DNA from: Lepidurus packardi
Lineage: Eukaryota > Arthropoda > Branchiopoda > Notostraca > Triopsidae
Reading direction: 5' to 3'
DNA: 64,000 bases
NCBI GenBank assembly: GCA_023053545.1
Contig: JAKZAN010000006.1
Coordinates: forward strand, 191,001-255,000
Position numbers and translations under genes: made by a program. Shown here piece by piece: positions 22,708 to 35,700 of the stretch; the first letter of the stretch is position 1, and each line of letters begins with the position of its first letter. Below the pieces are notes generated by a model. That model had not been told where the DNA came from. It searched no databases and saw only the letters and a program-made list of their open reading frames with translations.

Positions 22708-25700
22708 GGTTGAAACGTTCTGCAACAAAAACACAAAGAAAACAAAAAATCTAAAATAAAGGAAACCGCTTTAGCATAAAGTTCCAAGTCAGTTGTCTTT
22801 CACTTTCAAACAGCGGGGGTTGGACTAAAAGAATGGAAAGAAATTCAACTGAAACAATAGGTACATTCTTATTCTTTCCTTCCTTTCTTTCTTTTTAATT
22901 GATTTAGTTGCTATTTCATTCTTTCTTTTTAATTGATTTAGTTCATATTTCTCAGGCTTGCCAGCGTTACGAATTCTAAAACTGTGAATTCAGTTTTCTA
23001 AAACTGCCTTCTAATTCTAAAACTAAACTTGTAATTCTAAAATGTGGGTAAATCAAATTCGGTCCATTCAAGGTCTTTCGTTGAATTGAATTGCATCGAA
23101 TTCCTTGAATTGAAAAGGGAGAGACAGTTTGAATGGAATAGCTGAGAAACCCAACACGGGGTGCAAATTACTGTTTGACCCCGAAAAGGCGGGCACATGT
23201 ACGTGGGTAAAAACAAAAGCTCAAGGCCCTTTTTACTTTTTGTAGACTTTTGTAAAGGTGTCTGTTATTTTCGTTGGCCGAGCCGAAAAAAAAAAAAAGA
23301 GTATTTTGCGTTTACCAAAGACAAAAGGAGGTCGACTCTTTTGGAAAGTAGAAATTTCACAAAGGACGGGTTGTGCGCGTGCGCGCACCTTCCACCTCGA
23401 AAACTCCAAACGTTACTCTTGATCTACCCAGTCAGTTTAGCATGGCGGGGCGTCCGCATGGACAACTTCTCCGATACTTTTACTTTTGAGAACAGCCACA
23501 CTCTTTTGCCTCAAACACCCAAGCGAGACCTACTTCTCCAAGACGCTAGCTGTGGCACACACGTTCACGTACACGTACACGTTTCGCAAGGGTCTCAATT
23601 CCCTTTTGCAATCATCAGAGTCACTCGAAACATCCCCTCAAATAACGCACTTTTCAAAGCTCGTTCGCTTCCAGCTCTTCCTACAGCAATCTTGAGCGCT
23701 TTAATTTGCGCGAAGAGCGTGAATTTGCGCCAATGTCTTCGCAACTTCGCCACTTGACATGGAGGGTACGCTTCCCAGTGGCACTCGGCTGCTAGGATTT
23801 CACTTTAAACTGATAGAGAGAGAGAGGTATAGGTGCCAGTGTGTGCAGCGAAGCTCAATGGGTTCGCAAAGCACCGCACCTGTGGAAGGAATCAAGGCTG
23901 TCTGCCGACTGCGGTACTCGCACCGACTTCCTTCGCTTGCCAATCAAGCCAGTTCCACCTGAAGGGCGTCCTACATCCCGCCAGCCAAGTCTTGTTCCTA
24001 CCGTGGTTACTTGGACTAGTACAGCGTCTGGGTGTTCTCTCCTCCTCCTCTCTTTTGGATAGAAACACCTTTGGCATGTGGGGGAGCAGGAAAAGAAAAG
24101 GCTAACGTTCTTTTTTTTTTTACCTGCCCAATTTTTATTTAGTTTATTCTCACCGATCGTCCCAAAGAGGCTGAGAGACAGAGATGGAACCCCCAGACGG
24201 AGCATACCTTTGAAGAAAAAGTTCCTTGGTTCGGTTCGAAATTCTACATCCGTGTCGAATGTTAAAGGCTTCTTCTTGTCTAATTAACAAGCAAGCATCG
24301 ACCTCTGCTACGCTGATATGATAGGCCCAACCCAGCCCTTAAGTGAGCTAACCTTGAAAAAAAATACCCGACGTGACGCTGTAATACCTCCTGGACGATG
24401 TTTTTCGAAGCTTTCTTATTAGGAATTTTGGAGGACGATTAGAAAATTATTAACAATTTTGGAGGATTATCCAGATTTTTTTTAGAGAGTTCTTAAGAAT
24501 TTTTGAAAATTGTTAAATTGTTCAGAATTATTTGAAAGGTATTCAGAATTACTAATAATTTTTAGAGAATTATTAAAGAATTATTAATAATTTAAGAGCC
24601 TTATTAAGGATTTTGAGAATTATTCGAAAATGATTCACGATTGTTTGAGAATTATCAAGATTTTTTAGAGAATTGTTCGAAAATTATTAGAGAATTTTGA
24701 TTTTTTGAGTTTTAGAAGGGGAAATGAGTTTGTTCGAAAATTATTAGAGAATTATCAAGATTTCTTAGAGAATTATTAAGGATTTTTAGGAAATTAGAGA
24801 ATTTTGGGGATTTTTTTGAGTTTTAGAAGGGGAATTTTTAGAAGGGGAGTTGAATTCGTTGTAATTGTAACTCGAAGCCAAAGTTTAGTGACTAAATTAG
24901 GGCACCCAGGAGCGTTAATTAGCGCGATACGGACTCCGGTTTTCTAGTTTAATTTTCTGGTTTTGGGGGCGAAATGAAAAGGTGGAAGATTCTTAAGTTT
25001 GTGGTTTGAGTGAGGAAGTGGAAGTAGGGGAGGTTAACCTATGCCAACTTACACCTGTCCAAACTTTCCTCCACAAGAGCAAACAAAAGGACAGCTTCAT
25101 TTATATTATACACGTATATGGAGAGAGAGAAAAGAAACTTTCTAAAAGATGAAATAGATTGGAGAACCTACAGCTGATATAGGAAAGAATCGGATTAGTA
25201 GAAAATTTAAAGAAAACTCGCATAAATCGTGTTAACCGGGTTAGATGGTTACCGTTAAATGAAACAGAATTGAAACGAAAAGCGGACGAATAATGCCTGG
25301 TTTGGGGTTACGCTTCGAATTGAGAGCCGTTTGACACGAGTTAGTTTAAGCGAGAAATAAACCGAAAAATCATCTTATACCAAAAGCGAGAAGAATTTTT
25401 TGAATCCAATTGAAAGAGAAGGTTTCGTTCACAGTATCAAGGTATAGTATCCCTTTTATACTGTGGTTTCTTTCTTTCATTGTTGGACAAGTGCTCACGT
25501 TCACTGGCTTCGGTTTAGCAACTATGAATCCGAAGGTCCATTGATTCACGACTTGGCTTGATGGGTTCCGGAGGTGATTCATCCCACACTGCATAGTAAG
25601 CCTAGTAAGATTCATCCCATGCTGCTTTATCTCACAGTTCGTTGTCTAGATCGTCTTAAGCTTTTGATTTCTTTAATGTAACGCCTTAAAAGGTTAAGAT

Positions 25701-28700
25701 TGAATCTTAGTATGTCGGAAGATCCACTTGAATCGCTAACAAGTCAAAGAGTAATTTTTAGAAAATAGTAACTTCTAAGAAATATTAAATACAAAGAAGG
25801 CGAATGAATAGCAGAAGAGAATAGTAGTAAAAGACCGCTGGAATCATTGGAAACACACTAAATCAAGCTTCGAACTTCAAATAGAGGCTTCACTTGACTG
25901 ACTAAGCAGTTTGAATAATAATTTGCCCATTTGAAATTCCAATACACTATCAACTTAAATCAACGAAAAATTTTAAAATATGTAGAAATTAAAAAGAATA
26001 ATTTGGAAATTCCAGTAACAACGCAAACAAGAATAGTTAAAACTACTAATAACTTTAAGGGCAACTATTTGAGTAAATTGTAGTAAAAACCGTTTGAAAT
26101 GAAGCACCAACTCGGGAGAAGTATTTGAACTATGAAGAAAGGAAGAATCGTCGGTATTTCTCAACAGTTTCTACATCAATAAGGATATGGTTGAACGAGT
26201 CTTCAAAGTGTTTTAAACTTGCCAGTTTTGGTGTTGAACGTCAAACAGTGTGGGAAAAGGTAAAAAGCCTTGAAATACTGAGCTAAGCATGTTTTTTTCT
26301 GTTTCTTTTACCCTTCACAGCCAGGCTTAACTATTTGAACGTCTTATTAGACGATAGCGAGGGAGAGACATTTGCTTGGCCTGGATGATGTAAAAAGCCG
26401 CCCTTGAAAGATTTATCCAGGACGTGTCCGGCAGACCTTCACGGGTGGGGCCGGGCTCTACCTCAACACAATATAATATTCTAAACACACTGGTACACAC
26501 ACACATATATAGGACGTCTACGTAAGCCTGGAAAAGAGCGTTGGGGAGTCTCTCGAGTCTTTGTGGGCAGTCTATTAAGAGGGACTTGTTTAAGTTCCGG
26601 AACTGACCAAGGATAAGGAAAGTTCTGAGTTTGTACATGCTAAAGTTCTATTCTACCACTTCCTTTTTGCTTTTCTATACGTTCTTTTCCTCTATTATGG
26701 TCTTATAGATATTGTGTTTCTTACGTCTTGTAAGTCCGAAGCTAGCAGAAAAGAAACAACACATTTTTCGCAGCATCATTCAAAAAGAAAAGCTTTCTTT
26801 TTAGAAGGCATGTCCTGCCATAACCATAATCTTACAACTAATTTACCCTGCGTGTATAAGGTTTGAAGGGAAAGAGTTCCGAGAATTTCCACGATGATGA
26901 TTCTATTTATAGGGAATTTTTACCATCTTTTATTTGGCACGATATTAATTTTTAAAAATACTACTTTATTCGCCAAAACGATTTAAGGCGAATAAGTTAA
27001 AGAATAATTAGCAAGAAAGATCTATTCCCACTCAGGGTTATGTGTATGTACAAAAAAGCTGTTTGAAGAAGGAACTATTTACATTGGAGTCAAGTTTCGT
27101 GGCCATTTTCAAAAATCCGGGGAATCAAAGAGTGATTTCAAAAGATTCTTAATCCAAAGACAAGTTTCTTGAATTGAACCCATCTTTTGGCTTAGAAAAA
27201 AGATTCAGAAAAACTCCCCCAAAGGGGAAAGGAATAGAAAGGGAAGAGAGGACTCCATCATCATCCATCCACCCAAGAAGCGTTCGGAAAGTATCACGAG
27301 CAGCGCAGTGAAAGCTTGGAAAGTAAAAGGTAGAGCCACACTGGCTAACTGGCTTCCCTGCAATCAGAATTCAGACCCCAATATCACGGTAAAAGGCGTC
27401 ACAGCGTTTGTATTTATTTTCTACATTAAAAAAAAAAGAATCGTTAACGCGACACAGTTTGCAAAACAAAAGACTATTGGGGGAACAAATCGTTTCCTCG
27501 TCTCATCACGAACATTGAACTGTTTGAACCACACCACCAAGTTCCCAACACTTTCAAGAGAATCCTTGAAGAAGTGGGATACGCTCGTGAAGAAGCCAAG
27601 AGGTTAGGAAAACTCTTCTGTATGATTGGGCAATTCAGAAAAAAATGAAGAGATATTTATAGCGGAAGATCGCCCACAGTAGTGGTTCGCGCTGAACCTG
27701 GTTACGCACACGTGTTCGTGAGGCATCGCAAATAGAAAGTGAAGGGATTTTCTTCGTAAGAGTTTGAATTCAGCACCCAGGTTGTTTTATAACGATCAAA
27801 GCGGTCTTTTTTAAGACTTGCCCAAGTAAATGTACTGTACCTACAAGAGAAAGTAAAGGAATCTTATTCTCATTTGATCCCTGGGCTTCGCTTCCCGTCT
27901 TTGTGTGGCCCAACTTCTAAGAAGCCCACCGGCCCCCAAAGTCATCCGTCTTGGAGTTCGCAAATGGTTGAACACGAAAAGGTTTTCGAGTCAATACAAT
28001 AGAGTATACTAGTGGGTCGTTGAGGGTATTGAAAGCTGGCCGGGTGGGCGGGGAACCCAATTGCAAGGAAACCCCTGGCAATTGTTGTTAAAAAGGGAAA
28101 TTTAACTTACGATTTCGATTTTCCACAAGGTTGTATCTAATCAACAGTTGAGCGTTGTTGTTGCGTTGTTGTTTGCGCAACAGGCGTAAGCCTACGCGGC
28201 CAAATTTAAATTAAAAAAAAAAAAAACAGTTGAGCGTTCGGCCCAACAGCTATAGAATCCACCAACACGGTGGTCGGTAGGGAATTTATAAAGGGAATTA
28301 ATACAAGGGAATTTTTCTTTACTTGGTTTCTTTTTGGAAGGAATAATGAACACGGTGTTAATTGAATTACACTACGCCTGCCGCTGTCAACTGCTGCTGG
28401 GAAACTCAAAGCTAAAGAAATTGTTAACTAAAAGCTTGCTAAAAGCCGGCCGAGTAAGTTATGCCCCGCGGAAGGGTTCGGGAAACCGTTTTTGAAATCA
28501 CACGCTTTCCTTTCTTCGCACTGCAGTTCCGATCCGACCAATTGCTCTAGGGAAGCTGAAAAAATAAAATAAAAATAAGCTTCATCTATTCATAGTTTCA
28601 AGCGTTATGCTATAAATGGGGAATTGTTGACCATTTTCCAAAGGGTTTTCCCCAAACGCGATTTCCGTGAGGTTCAACACACACGTTCAAAACGCCTTTC

Positions 28701-29701
28701 ACTCTTTTGCTTTCCCTTTCGAAAACACATTAGAGTCTGAATGGCTTCCTACCAGTAAACCGTTCCTAACCTACGAACGACTGTGAACCCGAAGTTTAAC
28801 CAAAATAGAAATAAACCTAAAAAAACACGCGACATGGTTACATGGATCTTTCTAAGGTTGTATTTTCTTCACCCCAGACGTCTTTTTCTCCGTCTTCTTC
28901 TCCAGGTATAAAATAAGCGTCTGTTATAACAGAAGACATACAAAAACTCGTACAGAAAGAGATAGGGAAAAATAAAAAAAAAATCAAATCAACCAATCCC
29001 AGCATATACCCCCCGCCCCCCGCAATTGTTTCCAGGTTCACGATCTTGTAACCGTTCATGCACAATCTTCTCTTTTTTCTGTCTGGTTTGGTTTTAAACG
29101 TACTCTAGTGTAAAAAAAGCGACCCAATGGAAACCCTAGAGATCGCTGATCCAATTCCTTTCCCTTGAATTTTAGGAAAAATAATTAGATATAAGCGATG
29201 GCTAGGGTATCCATAGGGTCGTTATGGACACGAGAGTGCACTAGTATAACAAAATTGACAAACGGAATGCCCAGCAGTAGCCTCATTGCAAACAACGGCA
29301 ACAATTGAAAGACGTCACTTTTTGTCTGCCAAGGTTCAACACACACGCAAATTAGGAGTCAAGTTTCTAATTGTAGGGGGGTTTTAGGGGGGCTGTTACA
29401 ATAGGGCATGTACAGTTATTCCGGAAGTAAAACTAAAGTGTTGGTCCCCAAAACAAAACAAAAAATCAGTATTGTACCAGGAAAAAAAACACATGAAAAA
29501 CACAGATTCCTATTTACACATGATTGATTTTTTTTGCAACAGTTAACAATAAAGATTTGACCCTGTCATGCATAAAATTTTCCACTTTCTGGGGAGGAGG
29601 GGTAAAAGGGGCTATATTGCTCACCGACTGTAAATATTCCCATACGTTTTTTTCTTTAAATTGTTTCTACGCTTCCATTTAAAAACGCGTGCTAGTTGAA
29701 A
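22708..29701. other. 7-kb gene-poor spacer between metalloprotease and Eya
   Basis: No coding segment is recognised. Immediately right of the metalloprotease ATG, an acceptor-like ttgttgcag on the minus strand (UTR to about 22719) suggests a 5'UTR intron, so the true promoter may lie further right in this spacer. Contents: a duplicated ttctttctttttaattgat segment (22884-22943), several aattctaaaact units (about 22972-23042), a purine/AT-rich degenerate repeat (24410-24860), and otherwise AT-rich DNA with homopolymer runs. The Eya 3'UTR must occupy part of 28.5-29.7 kb. Confidence 0.55.
24410..24860. repeat. Degenerate AT-rich tandem repeat
   Basis: About 450 bp is built from variants of gaattattnrgaatttt and gagaattattaagg. 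A larger unit ending in gagttttagaaggggaa is present at least twice, near 24707-24724 and 24813-24830. It looks like an old, decayed minisatellite. Confidence 0.7.
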
Positions 29702-32700
29702 TCACAGGAAACCCATATCCAGTGCGTTGAACAAAGCCACGATGTCCGTATGACTCGAGATTCGCCAGAAAGGAAAATTGAGCTGCAAAAAAAAGAATAA
29801 AAAGCATTAGAAAACAATCGGGGCGTTTCATCTTTTCCTAAGGAAAGTGACCGGCTCTATGAATATACATACGCATGTACCCAAAACTACGGCAAAGACC
29901 GGCTGGATAAAGGTTAAAAAGACCAAAAAGCTCTCTACCAGGAAGGGCAGGAAGGTGTACCAGGAAGGCAGGGGGGGGCAGCGTGAAGGAGCCAAAAAGT
30001 GAAAGCACAACCAAACACTCATTGCCTCCGAAAACTGACCAAAGATTCTTAGTAAAAGCCTCACGTTCGGCCCTTTTTTTCCTTTTCCTTATGGGACTTT
30101 ATAACCTTCACCTGAATCTCCGAGGCTTGTTTAAGAACCTTGGGGTTCCATTTATATGGGGAGGTTTCAGCATACTGTTTAAAACGGGAATGCCAACTAG
30201 ATCTGCTTCCCTTCGTGACGTCACAACAATGAAATAACCGAACCTAGGAGCGCCAGCATCACAACTTTATGCATGGTACTTGAACAATGAAAGTACCTAC
30301 TTCCCTTGCGCGACGTCACAACAATGAAATAACCGAGCCTTAAGCGCGCCAAAGACAAAACTTTTTCACTGTACTTCAACAACGAAATCCCACCCTAGTG
30401 CAATTTGATTGATTATTGAGGACTTGTTGCTTATTATTGAGGATTTGATTGATTGATTATTAAGGACTTTTTCCCCTTCCCCACGAGTTACGGGGCCTGA
30501 ACGTGGGGTGACGACGTCACGGGCGTGTCGTGGACCGACTTAAGGGCTAGCTTCCTGTTTCCTTCCGTTGTGTGTTAAACAGTAAGGCCGGCATTGGTAA
30601 GCGAACACCTCTGTGACGTCACAAAGTCAACATGATCCTACTGCTCGGAGTTATTTTCCTATTGTCCTAGCTTAATTCCTGCTTCGGATGTGACAGAAAG
30701 CAGCTCGATTTCTTCCTCATCCCTGATTTCTGAATGCCATTCGATTTTTTTTTTCGTTTGGGTGGCTAGCGGTCGCTACGAGGTTTTGGGAGGGGTTAAG
30801 GTCTCAGTAGCATAGGAAGTGGTTTGCACGAAGGTTGCAGATTTTTTTCAAATTTTTTTTTTTAAGGAAAGGTCTCGAGCACTCGGAATCAGACAAGATT
30901 AAAACCTGAAGGATAAGATGATTTGACATTGCGCCACTTTTTTACGCCTACACTAATTATCGCAGGTGTGTGGCGGAATTCAAAACCGATAAACAAGAAA
31001 TGCCGGTAAGAAAAAGGTTCAGGTACCAAGTCTCTGGCAATGGAGTGGGGATTCTTTCTTAAAATAAAAACGATAAAAAAATATATATTTATGTGTTTAA
31101 GACCAAGGATTGTTGTTTCGAAGCGGTGGCCACATTGTTTCGTTTCGTAACATGTTAGTTAGTGGGCACACCTGTACGGTACGAGCGGTCTAACGTGTTT
31201 GGAGGCGCAGTTATAATTCCATGACGTGGCTCGCTGGGCTCAGCTGTCCCATTCAACACGTCTCGTTTTACACAACATCAACAAAGACAAAAAGAGCCCG
31301 GCGCTCGATTAGCCTGCGCCAAGTCAGAAATCTAAAGCCTGGGCAGAGATAAAACCATCCCCTGCAGAGACAACGAGACGAAAAGCTGTGGCGGTTCATG
31401 TGTGCATCTTCTTCTTCTCCCCCCCCCCCGTCTGCTGGTGGCAGGAGACGGAGTGGGAAAGAGAACCGAAGATTGACACAACAGTCTTCCTACGCATGAC
31501 CTCATTCAGGGATACGAAACACGTCAAATGTATGAAATAGAATCTTGTTTGGAAAAAAAAAAAATCTTTTACCTGTTTGGCGGCAACTTCCTCGTCTTTC
31601 CTGTCGCCGATGACGACATAGGTGCACTTGCGGCCAAACCGGGAAACGATGCGATCAAAACTGCTTTCCTTACCTACAACAAAGATCCCCATGATTTCCA
31701 GTGAAGAATCGATTCTTTTGTTTTTCAGTTTTTCAATGTTTCAGCTTTTCAGACTGATCCTTGTTTTCCAAGAAATTTATTCCAAGGATTGCCCCCCAAA
31801 AAAAACATTCAAGGATTTATTAGTGAAGACATCACAAGACATACCAATTTTGGTGGCACTGTAGATGTTCTCGATAGGGAAAATCCCTCCCAAGCCGAAA
31901 ATGAGGACTTTGCTGAGGGCAGGAACGAGCTGCGTTGATGTCACCAGCACATTGACGCAATTCGACCTAGAAGCCAACACGAAAACGCATTTCCATTTAG
32001 ATTACTTCCATTTCATTGGTTTACTTTAAAAGACAAGTAGTGATACAGAAAAAAATCTTCAACTTCGTAACTATATAAGTGGTCAAACTTTCCAGTGTTA
32101 AAAGGGTTAAATCAGCTATGGATGCCATTATCGACAAAGGCGTTGGACAGTGAGGATCGCTTGTCAAACAACAAGACATGCCTCAAGTTCCTGCATGACG
32201 ACAGATTGGGGATTTACCTGGCAGATCTTTGAACCTGGAGGATCTGCGTTTATCTCCCCGTTATAAAAACCAAAAAGAAATCAAGAGGATAGGAAGGGCA
32301 CACCGGCAAGATTCTCCAGGTTAAGGAGTTTGATTGAGAAGAATTATTCGCCCAGCTGGGGAAAAACAGGTTAGGTCAGTTAAGCCGGAACCCACAATCA
32401 GGCGCTCACGCAAAGTCGGATCGCATCGCACCGCACGCAGACATTCGAGAATGCCAGATCGATGCTTTTTTGTTTTCTTATAATTAAAAACCGGCTGGGG
32501 TTTTCTCGCACCGAGTTATTTACTAGCCCCATAAAGGAATCCTTTTTCCCATCTCTATCTAAAGGTGTCACTCGTACAGCTTCTCCTCGTTTGTTTTTTC
32601 TCCTCGTTTCAGGGCGTCCGCGTGCAGGGTTTGGGAAGCTCGGAAGAGTTCACCGTTGACACGGACCATAAATAACATTGACTATATAAAGATTTAGTTA

Positions 32701-35700
32701 CATAAAAATTGTAAAAAAATAAATAAAAAAAGGGGAACGCTTTTGAGTTGACTGTGATTTGTGTCGCTGTGTGTGTTCCTTTCGGATTTTACTGCCTGTC
32801 GCTTGACAGGCCTTTGAGCTTTACATGGAACTTTATACCTTTAGTTGAATTGTCCCATTACAACTCCTAAAACAGTACTATCTTCAACATGCCATCTTTA
32901 AACAGATACGACCTTTTTAAAATCAAGATGTTTGGTGCTCCACCCCTGCTTTGCAGTGCTACTCAGTCATAGCTTGAATCCCATCTACATCTTGTCTACT
33001 TTAATCTTATTTCAAACATATTTCAATCTTATTTCTATGCTATCCTATTCGTCCCCATCAGTAAAAGCTTCTCAGATCAGGCAGGGACTCACAGTCCATA
33101 TACTGTGGCAGGGACTCGTGCTTGACGCAGCAATGAAAGTGGGGAATGACGCAGCACTGAATGACGCAACAGTGAATTGCTCAGGGTGAACCGACCGGAC
33201 TCGTAGCGCAAGCCCGGCTTAGCCTCTCTCTGCCCTACGTAGTCAATTTGAAGACTGGGTAGTAGACCTCAAAGAATTGACAGTATGGCAATACCATACC
33301 AAAACGGCTGATCGTACAGTACATTTGCAGTGCTTGAACGCAATATCGAAGGTAATTCTTGCAGAACGAACGAGAGATGGTCAAGGGTAAAGAGTTAACA
33401 CCGTACCTGGAATTGATGAGAGCTAGGCACTTGATAACCAGCGTCAGCCAGTTGTCGGTTAATACTTCAATATCCTGCCGTACTTGCATCCATTGCTCCC
33501 GTTTGGTAGGACCCAACAATGCTGGAGAGCCAACAGTCAATACAAAACCTTAACATGAAGGGTATCCCCTTCTAAAGAGCGTCACTTACCACCCACGTTA
33601 TTCCGATACGTGTTGTAAATTTCCTTGATGGTTCGGTATCGGAAGGCCAGCTTCCTCATCCAATCCACCCCTCCCCGAACACCCGTTGCTAGGCAAATAT
33701 TGGCATTGGACGCGGCAGCATGAAACCCATCCGCCGCAAAGTTATAGTTGCTAGAGTACAACAAGAATGGATAATGTCATGAATCTATTTCCCGGAATTC
33801 ATTCATCCACTTTATCATAGAATGGGTAATTACTTTAATTCTTGTCCATTATCGTCTGACGAAACATCATCCACATGGACTTGATCACATTCCTACAAAG
33901 CATAATTATTGATTAAACCCCAACTCTTTTTCTTATGTAAAAAAAAAAATAATCAAAAATTCAATTTGGTAAATCTTTAGCAAGTATGAGGTTTCAGGGA
34001 TTCATTAGAGTCTTGGTCTAAATCATGATAACTCATCAATCTTTCACATTAGAGAAAAGACCAAAAGAAGGGTAGGAGAACCTGTGATGGAATTTGGGTT
34101 TCCTTTTGATTAATTGACTGGCGGGGCGGAAGAACGTTGGGAGGAAAGCTTGGTCCGCATTAAAACATACCACCGGAGTTTTTAAAAAATAATAAAAAAA
34201 TGTCCAAACGACTCATTCTCAAAAGATCGCTTGCAAGACAGGTGTGCCGTATGGTCATCAGCCAAAGGGAGCCTTGCCCTGTGTATGGCGTGTCGGTGCG
34301 TAGGATAAACAGGTTTGGGGAAGAGAATGTTCTTTCAAAACTTCGTCAACCAGCGGGAGGTGGCGGGCTTAGGGACTTGGGACCGGAAGGGAAGAGCGAG
34401 AGAGAGAGGGTACCCAGCTCGTATTTTAAGGGAAGCCCATGACCCCCCCTCAACTTGTCTGCAAATCTCTCGGGCTTTTTTATTCGGGTTGGTTTGCCAG
34501 AATGATCACGTAACACACGTAGGCAATAGTTGTTAGCCCATTAAAAAGCTTTAAAAAAAATCCAGAAAAAAATAAGAAGGAAGGTAAGGGGTTTTGGGAA
34601 CAACCTTTAAGGTGAGGTCATTGTACGTTTTAGGGTGGAAATCTAGAGAAGCAACATCTAGGAGAGAGGAAAACAAAAACATGTATGAGAGGGATCGATC
34701 CTTCTTACAACCACAGAGTCCCCAGACCGTTGTTGAATGATTCACAAAAAGAAAAAAAAAATCAATGAAACCCCCGTTAGATAGTTGAGATTTGGGGTTG
34801 GGCTCTTTACCTGAACCTCGTCATGTATCTCCCGTCCTTTGAACAAGCTCATTAGGTGCTATTTTTAAACCTTCCGAGATATGTATTTCTTTATCTAAAG
34901 AAATTCGAGAATATTATTTTGCAACGAATTGTAACTATTCTTGAATTTCATATATTATAATACAATTTATTATTATTCTTTTTTAGATTGGAGACCAGCC
35001 TATTGCTGTAATTATTCTTTGTTATTATTAAGCTAAATAATAAACTAAGCTAGAAAAACTGGAAATTTTCTTGGAAAGATTTGGAAGTTTGCAAACTTTC
35101 ACCCAATGACGCTAGGAGGGAAATATCGAGCTAATTGCGAACTTTCTCGTCTTTTTCTGGCAATTAAACAATGTGAGAAGGCACACTTTACACGAGCAAA
35201 TAAAAGTCCGTAGGGATAAGAGAAGAAAGCTTGGAGTTACATACATCTTAGCGTAACAAAGCTTTTCCCCTTGTAACGTTGAGTGAAGCAAAAAATAGGA
35301 ACGTGTTTTCAACATGGAGAAAACGCGGGGGAAAAAATAGATTCCCGTGCAGAGCTGACCTTATCATTTCTTTAAAGGAATTTAGAGATATTCATTTTTT
35401 AGCACGGAAGAAAAATGAGAGTAGGAATCTAGAGTATCTTGAACTGTTGGTCACAGGTGGTCTAGATGACTTTAAATGGGTTTCCTAATACTCTATTAAG
35501 CTGGATAACCCCTACGAAAATAAGCCTGTACTCAGAAATCACTGTCTTGAATGACGGAAGTGTTTGAAAAGTATGGGACAGTTGGAACTACCCCTTCTTC
35601 TTCCTCCGTAACTTAAGTTCCCTCCAAACTTGTTCACTTTATGGAATAAGGGGAGGAATCTATATCGATCAAGTCCTCTTGCGGTTTCAAAGACTTTTCT

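Larger units (their letters stand above)
29783..31572 (-). other. Last Eya intron, with duplicated block and CRE-like sites
   Basis: A 1.8-kb intron between the last two coding exons. It holds the tandem duplication and TGACGTCA-type cluster listed separately, and AT-rich remainder. I see no coding sequence. Confidence 0.7.

Noticed and set aside
23197-23757. 186-codon plus-strand ORF
   Set aside because: Contains Lys runs from poly-A and a His-Val repeat from a cacgta microsatellite; no domain recognised. Most likely chance.
26327-26638. Possible LINE remnant: minus-strand peptide with ILYCVEVEPGPT, resembling the ELNPGP-type motif of some non-LTR retrotransposons
   Set aside because: Only a short stretch matches, and nothing around it resembles an endonuclease or reverse transcriptase.
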